A program made the translations under genes and the position numbers. From Devosia equisanguinis (GTDB lineage: Bacteria > Pseudomonadota > Alphaproteobacteria > Rhizobiales > Devosiaceae): DNA of 64,000 bases. The stretch spans positions 1 to 64,000 of the forward strand of contig NZ_UZWD01000026.1 of assembly GCF_900631955.1 (NCBI RefSeq), in the 5' to 3' direction. Within the stretch, counting starts at the first letter, position 1. Every line of letters starts with the position of its first letter. The notes beneath the pieces were generated by a model, which was not told the origin of the DNA, searched no databases, and was given only the letters and a program-made list of their open reading frames with translations. Positions 39,278 through 48,104 of this stretch are shown here, in pieces.

Positions 39278-40858
39278 ATGAGCCAGCTCGATTACATCGT
39301 TGTCGGCAGCGGCATCAATTCGCTAGTTGCCGCCGCCATGTTGGGCAAGAGGGGCAACAAGGTGCTCGTACTCGAGCGCAATGCTGTCCCGGGTGGCTGC
39401 CTGCGCACCGAAGAGGCAACGGTTCCAGGGTTCGTCCATGACGTCATGGCGACTACCTTCGTGCTCTTCACCACCTCTCCAGCCTTTGCCGCGCTGGGCC
39501 CAGATCTCGCCCGGCACGGCCTCGAATTTTGCAACACCAAGGCACCCACCGGCGTGGTGCTCCCAGATGGTCGCCATCTGATATTGACCGGTGACCGTGC
39601 CGCCAACATCGCCGCTTTCGACGCCGCAGCCGCCGGCGATGGCGCCAGCTTCCAGCGCGAAATGGATCGCTTCGGCGCCAATGCCGGCTTTGTCTTCGGC
39701 CTGTTGGGAGGCCAACTCTGGTCGCTCGCGACTATGAAACTGGTGGCGCGTGAAGCCTGGAAACGCGGGCTGCGGGGTCTTGCCAGCTTCTTCGGCGAGG
39801 CGCTGGTCTCGGCGCGCCCCTATCTTGAAACGCGCTACCGCTCGGAACTGGTACGGGCTCTGTTTGCACCCTGGGTGCTGCATTGCGGGCTCAACCCGGA
39901 CAACACCTATTCCGGCGAAATGCTCAAGGTCATCGGCTTTGCGCTGGAAATGGCCGGCGCCCCCATCGCTAGGGGAGGCGCCATCAATGCGGTGCGCGCC
40001 TTCGAAGGCCTGATCGCCGAACAGGGCGGCGCGGTGCGCACCGGCTCTGAAGTTGCCGAGATTACCATCGACGCCAATGGGCGGGCTAGTGGTGTCCGCC
40101 TGGCGAATGGTGAGGTCCTGACGGCGCGAAAGGGCGTCATCTGCTCGGTCGCGCCCGGTCAGCTCTATGGCAAGCTGCTGCCGGCTGCCAAGGTACCAGC
40201 GGAAGTCGCTGAAGGCGTCGCCAATTATCGCTATGGCAAGGGCGACATGCAGATCCATTACGCGCTCAAGGGCAAGCCGCAATGGGCGGCCGAAGGAATG
40301 GCTGACGTCGCCCTGATCCATTTGACGCCTGGGCTCGACGGCGTGTCGCGCGCCGCCAACGAAGCCGAGCGCGGTCTATTGCCTGCCGTCCCCACGATCT
40401 GCGTGGGACAGCCTGCCGCCCTCGACCCTAGCCGTGCGCCCGAGGGGCAATCCATCCTCTGGCTGCAACTGCCCGAAGCGCCGAGAACGATTCTCGGCGA
40501 CGCAGCGGGCGAAATCGCTGTTGATGCTGATGGCCGCTGGACCGAAGCCGTGCGCGAAGCCTTTGCCGACCGTGTTGAGGCCATCCTTCGCCGGCACATC
40601 GTCAACTTCGACGAGATCGTCATCAAGCGCCGTAGTTATTCGCCGGCCGACCTCGAGTCGATGAACGTCAATCTGGTGGGCGGCGATCCCTATGGCGGCT
40701 ATTGTGGCATAGACCAGTTCTTCATCTGGCGACCCTTGAAGAACACCGTCAACCATAATACCCACGTGCCTGGGCTCTATCACATTGGTGCGGCAACGCA
40801 TCCGGGGCCGGGACTGGGTGGAGGCTCCGGCTTCCTGCTGGCCAAGGCCCTTCGTTAA
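39278..40858 (+). CDS. Phytoene dehydrogenase-like FAD/NAD(P) oxidoreductase (copy 2)
   Basis: A 526-residue flavoprotein with an N-terminal VVGSGINSLVAAAMLGKRGNKVLVLERNAVPGGCLRTEEAT FAD fingerprint and C-terminal GLYHIGAATHPGPGLGGGSGFLL. It is a clear relative of copy 1 at 36689, sharing for example LDPSRAPEG followed by a tryptophan-rich strand, and MNxNLVGGD near the end. It follows the isatin-hydrolase-like gene with AGGGAGAGG before the ATG and precedes a MarR regulator. Two divergent copies around one hydrolase suggest successive or stereospecific dehydrogenations of a cyclic intermediate; this is inference. Confidence 0.82.
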   Translation: MSQLDYIVVGSGINSLVAAAMLGKRGNKVLVLERNAVPGGCLRTEEATVPGFVHDVMATTFVLFTTSPAFAALGPDLARHGLEFCNTKAPTGVVLPDGRHLILTGDRAANIAAFDAAAAGDGASFQREMDRFGANAGFVFGLLGGQLWSLATMKLVAREAWKRGLRGLASFFGEALVSARPYLETRYRSELVRALFAPWVLHCGLNPDNTYSGEMLKVIGFALEMAGAPIARGGAINAVRAFEGLIAEQGGAVRTGSEVAEITIDANGRASGVRLANGEVLTARKGVICSVAPGQLYGKLLPAAKVPAEVAEGVANYRYGKGDMQIHYALKGKPQWAAEGMADVALIHLTPGLDGVSRAANEAERGLLPAVPTICVGQPAALDPSRAPEGQSILWLQLPEAPRTILGDAAGEIAVDADGRWTEAVREAFADRVEAILRRHIVNFDEIVIKRRSYSPADLESMNVNLVGGDPYGGYCGIDQFFIWRPLKNTVNHNTHVPGLYHIGAATHPGPGLGGGSGFLLAKALR

Positions 40859-40879
40859 TCACCAGCCAAGGGTGACTGC

Positions 40880-41407
40880 GTGCCAAAGCACCTCATGGGC
40901 TCGTTGCGCGAGCCGGAAGATACCAGCCGAATCCCCAGCCTGGGTGAAATCGGGCTCAACCAGTTCGCGCCATTCCTGATCAATCGCATTTCGGTGACCT
41001 ACAACACGTTCCTGCAGGAGCGGCTGAAGTCCTATGATCTGACGACGCCCAAAATGCGCGCGCTGCTGTTGCTCACTATTTCGCCGGGCCTGACGGTCAA
41101 TGACCTGTCCTATCTGGCGGTGGTCGAGCAGTCGACAATGAGCCGCAATCTGGATGCACTCGAAACTCAGGGCTATGTCCGTCGGCAGTCCCGCGCCGAC
41201 GACATGCGCGTGCGCGAGCTTCATATCACCGAAGAGGGTAGGGCGGCGGTGCAGGATTTCTGGCCGGTGCTCTACCAGCTCTATGCCGATCTGTTCGAAG
41301 GCGTGCCGGCCGACGAGTATGACCGCTTTGTCGATACCTTGCACAAGGTCATGCGGAACATGCTCAAGATTGCGTCCGGCGAGTCCAAAGAGGACACGCC
41401 GGACTGA
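40880..41407 (+). CDS. MarR family transcriptional regulator (1)
   Basis: A 175-residue MarR protein starting at GTG, 21 bp after the oxidoreductase. The winged helix-turn-helix spans about residues 50-115 (LTVNDLSYLAVVEQSTMSRNLDALETQGYVRRQSRADDMRVRELHITEEG), flanked by dimerisation helices. MarR proteins usually bind AT-rich palindromes and release them on binding a phenolic or aromatic acid ligand. It is one of two MarR candidates (the other at 52978) for the ATATGCA/TGCATAT sites in this locus. Confidence 0.88.
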   Translation: MPKHLMGSLREPEDTSRIPSLGEIGLNQFAPFLINRISVTYNTFLQERLKSYDLTTPKMRALLLLTISPGLTVNDLSYLAVVEQSTMSRNLDALETQGYVRRQSRADDMRVRELHITEEGRAAVQDFWPVLYQLYADLFEGVPADEYDRFVDTLHKVMRNMLKIASGESKEDTPD

Positions 41408-41418
41408 TCGCACAAGGC

Positions 41419-42969
41419 CTATGCTGCCTCGGAAAAGCTGTGGATCGTCGCCAGCGCACCGTCGAGCGTCTTGCCAGCCTCGTCGGCCAGTGCGGCGTCC
41501 ACCAGCCGCCCCAACCACACGCCGCCATCGGCGCGATCGGCAAGCAGCGGCACCGCCGACATGACCTTGTCGAACTTGGTCTGGCCACGCGCATGGGTAT
41601 CCGAATAGCCCTTGATCAGCCGCCGAGCGCCCAGCGCCGCGGTGGCGAGATCGTAATTTGTCGGCAAGACACCGTTCGCCACCTCGAGCCAACGGGCGAT
41701 ATGGGCCATTTCCATGTCATGGCGCATCATGCCGCGCCGCATGGGCTTCAGCGCCGATACGAAATAGAGCCCGGCAAACCAGAAAAGCGTGCCGGTCTTG
41801 ACGTGGCGGCCCTTGCTGACGAAGCGGTCCAGGCCCTCATAGAGCCCCTTATTGCCGGTCAGCCAGCGGCCGATCCCGGCGGGAAGGGCGCCGGCCACTT
41901 CTTCCATGCGCGGATGCATGTATTCGGTGGTGTAAACCACCTGTTCGGCTTTGGCGCCAATCTCCTTGCGCACGCGCTCGAAGCGGGTGGCGCGGGTCTT
42001 TAGGTCGGCGACGCGCACGACATCGTCATAGGCCATCGCATTGGCGAGATATTTGGCCGCCGCCTGAGTAAAGCCGAAATCCCGCGCAGCCCCGCCAGCC
42101 TTCATATCAAGGTCATGCAGCGCGATCAGGCGGTCGAGATATTCGTCGCCATAACGGGGGTCCTGCCAGTCGACCACCTTTTTGAGGCCGGCAAAGGCAA
42201 TGGCCTGCGCGCTGTCTGGCAGTGTTGAGCGCAGCCGGTTCAGCAGCGCGTCGAGCTTGGGATGGCCGGCACTGGCTGGCAAGACTGCTGCCGTGACGGC
42301 GGGCTTGCGGCTCACCGGGTCAGTTGCGCCCCCTTCAGCACGATCGAACGCAGCGGCGAAGGCGCGCAAACTGGCTTCCACGCCCTTACCACCGGCCCGA
42401 ACCGCATTCTCGAACGCGGTGCGCGAAAATGGCAGCACGCCAGCGCCGGCCAATGCCCCGAACATGGCTGACGAAATGACGCTGCCATTCTTTTCAGCCA
42501 GCGTCTGCATGTCGAATACGATGCTCTTTCGCGCCGCGATTCCAGACGCTTCCGCGACCTTTTGCGGGTCGCCGGTGCCGTCGCCCGGCACTTCCTTTTC
42601 GCCCACGGCATAGGACCGGTGGGTCGACGCAATCAGAGTAGTCTTTTCCGGCGTAACCAGTCCGCGCATCATCGAGCGACCGGCTTCCATGAACTCGGCT
42701 GCCAGCACGATATCCACATCACCCTGCGTCGGCATCAGCGACAGCACCGGCATCTTGCCCTCGGCGCTTGGTCGCAGCAACTCGACATAATAGATGGTCG
42801 CGCCTGTACGCTGCGCCACGCCGGGAACCGAGGTCGACTGGGCGGCCCAGCCCTCGGCCTCGGCCATGGAGACGATCCAGTCGGCCAAGACGCCGCCGCC
42901 CTGTCCGCCCATGGCGAGAATGGCGATGGCAATGGGTTTTTCGAAGGTTGGGGTCATGTGAGCGTTCAT
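41419..42969 (-). CDS. Indolepyruvate oxidoreductase subunit beta family protein (IorB-like, long form)
   Basis: The protein is about 516 residues, much longer than archaeal IorB (about 200). The N-terminal 220 residues are the gamma-type domain of 2-oxoacid:ferredoxin oxidoreductases, with IAIAILAMGGQGGGVLADW and GVAQRTGATIYYVEL motifs; the remaining 300 residues form an extra helical C-terminal domain found in the long bacterial form. It works with the IorA-like subunit encoded immediately upstream. The ATG at 42969 has AGGTGGG just before it; a TTG at 42987 is an alternative that would overlap the upstream gene. The pair oxidatively decarboxylates aryl 2-oxo acids to acyl-CoA. Confidence 0.85.
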   Translation of the reverse strand: MNAHMTPTFEKPIAIAILAMGGQGGGVLADWIVSMAEAEGWAAQSTSVPGVAQRTGATIYYVELLRPSAEGKMPVLSLMPTQGDVDIVLAAEFMEAGRSMMRGLVTPEKTTLIASTHRSYAVGEKEVPGDGTGDPQKVAEASGIAARKSIVFDMQTLAEKNGSVISSAMFGALAGAGVLPFSRTAFENAVRAGGKGVEASLRAFAAAFDRAEGGATDPVSRKPAVTAAVLPASAGHPKLDALLNRLRSTLPDSAQAIAFAGLKKVVDWQDPRYGDEYLDRLIALHDLDMKAGGAARDFGFTQAAAKYLANAMAYDDVVRVADLKTRATRFERVRKEIGAKAEQVVYTTEYMHPRMEEVAGALPAGIGRWLTGNKGLYEGLDRFVSKGRHVKTGTLFWFAGLYFVSALKPMRRGMMRHDMEMAHIARWLEVANGVLPTNYDLATAALGARRLIKGYSDTHARGQTKFDKVMSAVPLLADRADGGVWLGRLVDAALADEAGKTLDGALATIHSFSEAA

Positions 42970-42979
42970 CATTCCCACC

Positions 42980-45133
42980 TCAGACAAAAGCCACGCGCTT
43001 GGCGGCGCGGCGGGACTGGAAGAAGCCGATCACGGCGGAGCGGAAGCGCGAGACGAAACGGTCCCAGCCGGTGGGATTATAGATGATATCGGCGCGATAA
43101 AAGGACGGGCAGAGCACAGCAGCCTCCGAGACTTCCCCGCAATTGCCGCAACCGACACAGGAATTGTCGATGGAGGCCACCGGATCGTCGCGCAGCGGAT
43201 CGTCGAGATGCTTGAGCGACAGCGACGGGCAGCCGGACAGGCGAATGCAGGCGTGATCGCCGGTGCAGGTATCCTCGTCGACTCCAAAACGCTGGCGCAC
43301 CATGCGCTTGCCATCCTTGACGCTCTTGGAAAACAGCGGTTTTTCGCGGCGCTGCTTGTTGAGCATGCATTCCGAGGAGGCGACGATGACCTTGGGGCCC
43401 TCCACATCGGAGGTCAGCGCTTCCTTGAGCGTATCGCGCATCTTCGACACGTCATAGGTGCGGTCGATCTGGCGGACCCATTTCGCGCCGATGCCCTGGA
43501 CGGCCTTGGTGATGGAGTTGTTGGTCGACCGCAGCGGGTTCTGGGCGCGTGAGGACAGGATATCCTGCCCCCCTGTGGCCGCCGAATAGTGGTTGTCGAC
43601 GATCATGATCACGCCGTCATGCTTGTTGTAGACGGCATTGCCCACGCTGGTATTGAGCCCATTATGCCAGAAGCCGCCATCACCCATCACCGAGATGGGG
43701 CGTTTGCCGGCCGGCACGTTGAAGGCCGACGCGGATGCTGGGCCCAAGCCATAGCCCATGGTGCTGCCGCCTATATTGAAGGGCGGCAGGATGGAGAACA
43801 GATGGCAGCCGATATCAGCCGAGATGTGGTGCTGACCCAGCTCCTTCTCGACCAGCTTCATCGCCGCAAAGATCGGACGTTCCGGACACCCAGTGCAGAA
43901 GCCGGCTGGGCGGGCCGGAACCACTTCTGCCAGGGCCTTGACCTCGGGGCTCGACAGCACCGCATCGGCGCTTGGCAAAGGCGGGCGATTGCCAAGCATC
44001 GGCGGTTCGAATTCCTCGAGGAACGACTGGATGCCTTTCATCAGCACGCCGGCGGTGTAGTCGCCGCCCATCGGCAGGCGATCCTTGCCGGCCACACGCG
44101 TCTGCACATCCTTGCGGCGCAGCGCCGTGTTCACCGCCTGCTCGAGATAGTCGGGATGGCCTTCCTCGACCATCAGCACTGCGCGCTTGCTCTGGCAGAA
44201 GCGCACCACTTCGTCGTCGAGCAGGGGATAGGTGACATTCAGCACATAGAGCGGCACAGCCGTGTTGCCATAGCTGTCGGCCAGACCCAGCAACTGCAGC
44301 GCACGGATAACCGAATTATACATTCCGCCCTGCATCACGATGCCAACCGGACCATCTTCGGGTCCGAAGAACTCGTTGAGCTGACGCTCGCGGATGAAGT
44401 CGAGCGCGGCGGGCCAACGCTTTTCCAACTTTTCCTTGTCATGCACGGTGATCGACTGCGGTGGCAGCACGATGCGATTGAGGTCGCGCACCGGGTTTTC
44501 CAGGGCCTCCTTCAGCGTGTAGCTGGGTTTTCTGTTGTCCTTGGCGACGAACTGACCATGGACATGGCAGGCGCGGATGCGCACTTGCAGCATGACGGGC
44601 GTATTGGAGGCCTCGGACAGCTCGAACCCGTCCTCGACGGCCTTGACGATGGATTCAAGGTTCGGCCGCGGATCGAGCAGCCACATCTGTGACTTCATCG
44701 CAAAGGCGTGGCTGCGCTCCTGTGGAATCGACGATCCCTCGCCATAGTCCTCGCCCAAGATGACTAGGGCGCCACCTTTGACGCCGGATGAGGCCAGGTT
44801 GGTGAGCGCATCGGAGGCCACATTGGTGCCGGCGGTGGACTTCCAGGTGACGGCGCCGCGCAGCGGATAATTGATCGAGGCTGCCAACATGGCCGCAGCT
44901 GCTGCCTCTGAGGCAGAGGATTCGAAGTGAACGCCCAAATCGTCGAGCACCGGCTTGGCATCGGCCAGCACATCCATGAGGTGCGAAATCGGTGACCCCT
45001 GATAGCCTCCGACATAGGAGACGCCCGACTGCAGCAGCGCCTTGGTTATGGCGAGAATGCCTTCGCCGCGAAAAATGTCGCCCGCGCCGAGCTTGAGGTC
45101 TTCGACCTCCCGCGCGAATGATCTCTCTGCCAT
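42980..45133 (-). CDS. Indolepyruvate ferredoxin oxidoreductase subunit alpha-like (IorA-like)
   Basis: A 717-residue subunit. The N-terminal domain (GYQGSPISHLMDVL, ESSASEAAAAAML, AGTNVASDALTNL) is the alpha-type pyrimidine-binding domain; the central part has the thiamine diphosphate motif VMGDGGFWHNGLNTSVGNAVYN; the C-terminus carries ferredoxin-like clusters (CTGDHACIRLSGCPS and CVGCGNCGEVSEAAVLCP). Classical members convert indolepyruvate or phenylpyruvate to arylacetyl-CoA and CO2. The arylglyoxylate isatinate, which the nearby isatin-hydrolase-like enzyme would form, is an attractive alternative substrate giving 2-aminobenzoyl-CoA. GGGAGA precedes the ATG. The ATATGCAAATGCATAT palindrome lies 66 bp upstream. 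Confidence 0.88.
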   Translation of the reverse strand: MAERSFAREVEDLKLGAGDIFRGEGILAITKALLQSGVSYVGGYQGSPISHLMDVLADAKPVLDDLGVHFESSASEAAAAAMLAASINYPLRGAVTWKSTAGTNVASDALTNLASSGVKGGALVILGEDYGEGSSIPQERSHAFAMKSQMWLLDPRPNLESIVKAVEDGFELSEASNTPVMLQVRIRACHVHGQFVAKDNRKPSYTLKEALENPVRDLNRIVLPPQSITVHDKEKLEKRWPAALDFIRERQLNEFFGPEDGPVGIVMQGGMYNSVIRALQLLGLADSYGNTAVPLYVLNVTYPLLDDEVVRFCQSKRAVLMVEEGHPDYLEQAVNTALRRKDVQTRVAGKDRLPMGGDYTAGVLMKGIQSFLEEFEPPMLGNRPPLPSADAVLSSPEVKALAEVVPARPAGFCTGCPERPIFAAMKLVEKELGQHHISADIGCHLFSILPPFNIGGSTMGYGLGPASASAFNVPAGKRPISVMGDGGFWHNGLNTSVGNAVYNKHDGVIMIVDNHYSAATGGQDILSSRAQNPLRSTNNSITKAVQGIGAKWVRQIDRTYDVSKMRDTLKEALTSDVEGPKVIVASSECMLNKQRREKPLFSKSVKDGKRMVRQRFGVDEDTCTGDHACIRLSGCPSLSLKHLDDPLRDDPVASIDNSCVGCGNCGEVSEAAVLCPSFYRADIIYNPTGWDRFVSRFRSAVIGFFQSRRAAKRVAFV

Positions 45134-45198
45134 CGTCGTTCTCCCAACCTTGGCGACTGCCCTTTTCTCGCCCCCTCAGGCCGCAAACGGGCATTGAT

Positions 45199-45214
45199 AT
45201 ATGCAAATGCATAT
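45199..45214. promoter_or_regulatory. 16-bp palindrome ATATGCAAATGCATAT upstream of iorA-like gene
   Basis: ATATGCA (45199-45205), AA, TGCATAT (45208-45214) is a perfect inverted repeat. The identical 16-mer occurs at 57482-57497 upstream of the 2-aminobenzoyl-CoA monooxygenase/reductase gene. Size and symmetry fit a MarR dimer site. Confidence 0.7.
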
Positions 45215-45517
45215 TTAAATAGATCAGCCCCTCTGTCAATTGGCCAGTTTTCTGCTCTGGGCTATGGGGCGAAATCAGCATTAACCGCTTGAAAAACCGT
45301 CAGTCTTAGTACGGTGGAGCCCTCAAGAGGCAGCTGCCACATTAACATGACAGAAAACATCAGAATAAATGCGCGTCGCTTAGGCAGGCGCTTTTACTTG
45401 CCTAAAATATGGAAATAGCCCCTAGATGCATGCAAAGGAATATGTTTAGGTATGAAGTATAAGTCGGTGCGCTGAGGGGCTAGCCGACTTAAGGGAACGC
45501 ATAGAGGGAATACAAAT
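45215..45517. promoter_or_regulatory. Promoter region of dipeptide-type importer with operator motifs
   Basis: This part of the 384-bp divergent gap contains no gene. TTAGGCA (45380-45386) and TGCCTAA (45399-45405) form a perfect inverted repeat that includes a GCCTAAA half-site. CCTAGATGCATGC (45421-45433) is identical to the site at 32570. TTTAGGT lies at 45445-45451. TATAAG near 45459 might be part of a -10 element, but this is uncertain. Confidence 0.55.
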
Positions 45518-47047
45518 ATGCTGTCACGCCGTTCATTCTTGGCGGCCGGTTCGGCCGGGCTTGTCGCAGCTGCTCTTGCAGGCACCTTGCCGGGCCTGGC
45601 GCAGGATGCCGATACGCTGACCATCGCCTTCAACGTCAATCTGCCCAGCTTTGACCCCACGACCGGGGCCTCCGCCGTCAACCCGACCATCCAGGCGATC
45701 TACCGCACTGTATTCGACCAGTATATCGGGCAGGCGCCCGATCTGCAGTTCGTTCCTGGTCTGCTGACCGACTGGGGCTTCAATGACGACAAGACCAAGG
45801 TCTGGTTCGACGTCCGCGAGGGCGTGACCTGGCATGATGGCAGTCCGCTGACCCCCGATGACGTGGTGTGGTCGCTGACGCGCGCCGCCGATCCGTCCAA
45901 TGGCAACCCGGTCTCCGGCGTTTGGGCTTCGATCGGCAATTTCACCGTCACCGGCAACCGCATCGATGGCGACGTCGTGGCCTTCGATCCCACCATCTTC
46001 AAGTGGATGGCCTTCCTTACGGGCTATGTGTTGCCCAAGGCCTATTACGAGAAGGTCGGTGCTGAAGGCTTTGAGCGCGCACCCATCGGTACCGGTCCCT
46101 ATATGGTGGACGCCTTTGAAAGCAACGGCTTCCTGCGGCTCAAGGCCAACGATGCTTATTGGGGCGAAAAGCCCAATTTCCGCACCGTCATCTTCAAGTT
46201 CGTGACCGATGCCACGAGCCGCGCCGCCGAAGTGGAAAGCGGCGCCGCCGATGTGACGCTGGAAGTCTCCTATGAGGACTTCGACCGCCTGCGCGTCAGC
46301 GAAGGCCTGGGCGGGGTTGCCGTGCCGATTTCCGATATCGGCATGATCTTCCTCAACAATATCGACGCCATGCTCGACAAGAATGTGCGTCTGGCTGCCC
46401 ACCACGCCATCGACAAGAAGGCGATCATCGATCGCTTGCTTCGCGGCTATGGTATTCCCATCGACACGTTGCAGGCCCCCGAATACGAGGCTTACGACGC
46501 TTCTATCGTCGTGGGCTACGATGAGGCCAAAGCCAAGGAATTGCTGGCCGCCAGCGGCTTCTCACCGGAAAACCCGGTCAAGTTCGCCATCCAGACCACC
46601 CGCGGGCTGAAGCCCAAGGACTATGAGATGGTCCAGGCTATTGTCGGCATGTGGCGCAAGGTCGGCATCGAGGCCGAGATCGAGGTCTACGAGATCGCCA
46701 AGCATTATGAGCTGCGTGCCGCCGACCAGCTGGCGCCGGCCGCCTTCTACAACTGGGGCGATGCCATCGGCGATGCCTCCGCCTCGACCGGCTTTGCCAT
46801 GTTCGGGCCGTCGCCGCACTCGGTTTGGGACACCGAAGATCTCGACGCCATGATCGCCCCGCTCTGGACCGAGAAGGACGAAGCCAAGCGCATCGCCGGG
46901 TGGAAGGCCGTGGACAAATACATTGCCGAAGAAGGCTATGTGATCCCACTGCTGCAATATGTGCAGCCGATCCTGTTCAAGGCTGGGCTCAAGGTTATCC
47001 CGAATACTTCGGGCGCCTTGCAGCCGTCGCTCATCTCTCGCGTCTGA
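45518..47047 (+). CDS. Peptide/nickel-type ABC transporter substrate-binding protein
   Basis: A 509-residue family-5 solute-binding protein. It has a twin-arginine-like signal (SRRSFLAAGSAGLVAAALAG, residues about 3-30, cleavage near LAQ). The mature region has the typical VWFDVREGVTWHDGSPLTPDDVVWSLTRA block and RAAEVESGAADVTLEV. AGAGGGAA precedes the ATG. It begins a full five-gene DppABCDF-type operon. The ligand could be a dipeptide or an aromatic/indolic conjugate, given the shared operators with catabolic genes; the sequence alone does not tell. Confidence 0.88.
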   Translation: MLSRRSFLAAGSAGLVAAALAGTLPGLAQDADTLTIAFNVNLPSFDPTTGASAVNPTIQAIYRTVFDQYIGQAPDLQFVPGLLTDWGFNDDKTKVWFDVREGVTWHDGSPLTPDDVVWSLTRAADPSNGNPVSGVWASIGNFTVTGNRIDGDVVAFDPTIFKWMAFLTGYVLPKAYYEKVGAEGFERAPIGTGPYMVDAFESNGFLRLKANDAYWGEKPNFRTVIFKFVTDATSRAAEVESGAADVTLEVSYEDFDRLRVSEGLGGVAVPISDIGMIFLNNIDAMLDKNVRLAAHHAIDKKAIIDRLLRGYGIPIDTLQAPEYEAYDASIVVGYDEAKAKELLAASGFSPENPVKFAIQTTRGLKPKDYEMVQAIVGMWRKVGIEAEIEVYEIAKHYELRAADQLAPAAFYNWGDAIGDASASTGFAMFGPSPHSVWDTEDLDAMIAPLWTEKDEAKRIAGWKAVDKYIAEEGYVIPLLQYVQPILFKAGLKVIPNTSGALQPSLISRV

Positions 47048-47099
47048 TCCAATCGGCAGCGCCGCAGGCTCTGCGGCGCTGCTTCCGAGGAGTTGGGCC

Positions 47100-48104
47100 A
47101 TGATTTGGTCAATTCTCAATCGTGCCACTATGGCCGCGATCACGCTGTTCGGCGTGGCACTGGTGGTGTTCCTCTTGCTGCGTCTGGCGCCCGGCGATCC
47201 CATCGCCATGATGATCGGGCCGAGCGCGACTGCCGAGGATATTGCCCGGTTGCGCGCCAGCTATGGTCTTGATGAGTCACTGTTCAATCAGTTCTGGATC
47301 TGGCTGGGCAATCTGGCTCAGGGTGACTTCGGTACCTCGATTTCTCGCCGCATCGGCGTCGGCTCGCTGCTGCTCGAGCGGTTGCCCGTGACTCTCGAAT
47401 TGGCTTTTTCAGCTCTCATAGTCGCACTGCTTCTGGGCGGCGCCATCGCTATCAGCGGCACGCTCTGGCGCCGCAACTGGGCCTCGGGTGCGCTGGATGG
47501 CGCGACCGGCCTGATGCTGGCCATCCCGGAATTCGTTTGGGCGCTCGGCCTGGTGCTGCTGCTGGGCGTCACCTTTCCAATGCTGCCGCTGTCGGGCCGC
47601 ATCAATCCCTCGCTCAGCACCAATTTCGTCTCCGGCTTCTATCTCTTCGAATCCATCCTGACGGCTCGGTTCGATCTCGCCTGGGACCTCATCCGCCACA
47701 TGGCCATGCCGGTGCTGGCCCTCGCTTTGCCGCTGGCCGCGATCATTGCCCGTGTGCTGCGCGAGGCGCTGGGCGAGGCGATGATGCAGGACTATGTGAC
47801 CCTGGCTCGCGTCAAGGGCATGAACGAGACCCGGCTGATCTTCTCGGAAACCCTGCGCAACGCTATCGGCCCGACGCTGGCGCTCGCCGGTGTGCAGTTC
47901 ACCTTTCTCATTGGCGGTACGGTGATCGTCGAAAAAATCTTCGCCTATCCAGGACTGGGCAGCATGGCCATCGACGCGGTGATCAATCGCGACTTTCCCT
48001 TGATACAGGGCCTCGTGCTGATGTTCGGGCTCATCTTCATCATCGTCAATCTTCTCGTGGACGCCGCCATTGTCGCTTTCAATCCCCGGCTCCGTCATGG
48101 CTGA
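47100..48104 (+). CDS. Dipeptide-type ABC permease (DppB-like)
   Basis: A 334-residue membrane protein with six membrane segments and the DppB layout: N-terminal GVALVVFLLLRLAPGDPIAMM, a periplasmic loop, then the EAA-type region EAMMQDYVTLARVKGMNETRLIF. The ATG at 47100 follows GAGGAG; the frame extends upstream but without signals. It overlaps the next permease gene by eight bases. Confidence 0.9.
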   Translation: MIWSILNRATMAAITLFGVALVVFLLLRLAPGDPIAMMIGPSATAEDIARLRASYGLDESLFNQFWIWLGNLAQGDFGTSISRRIGVGSLLLERLPVTLELAFSALIVALLLGGAIAISGTLWRRNWASGALDGATGLMLAIPEFVWALGLVLLLGVTFPMLPLSGRINPSLSTNFVSGFYLFESILTARFDLAWDLIRHMAMPVLALALPLAAIIARVLREALGEAMMQDYVTLARVKGMNETRLIFSETLRNAIGPTLALAGVQFTFLIGGTVIVEKIFAYPGLGSMAIDAVINRDFPLIQGLVLMFGLIFIIVNLLVDAAIVAFNPRLRHG

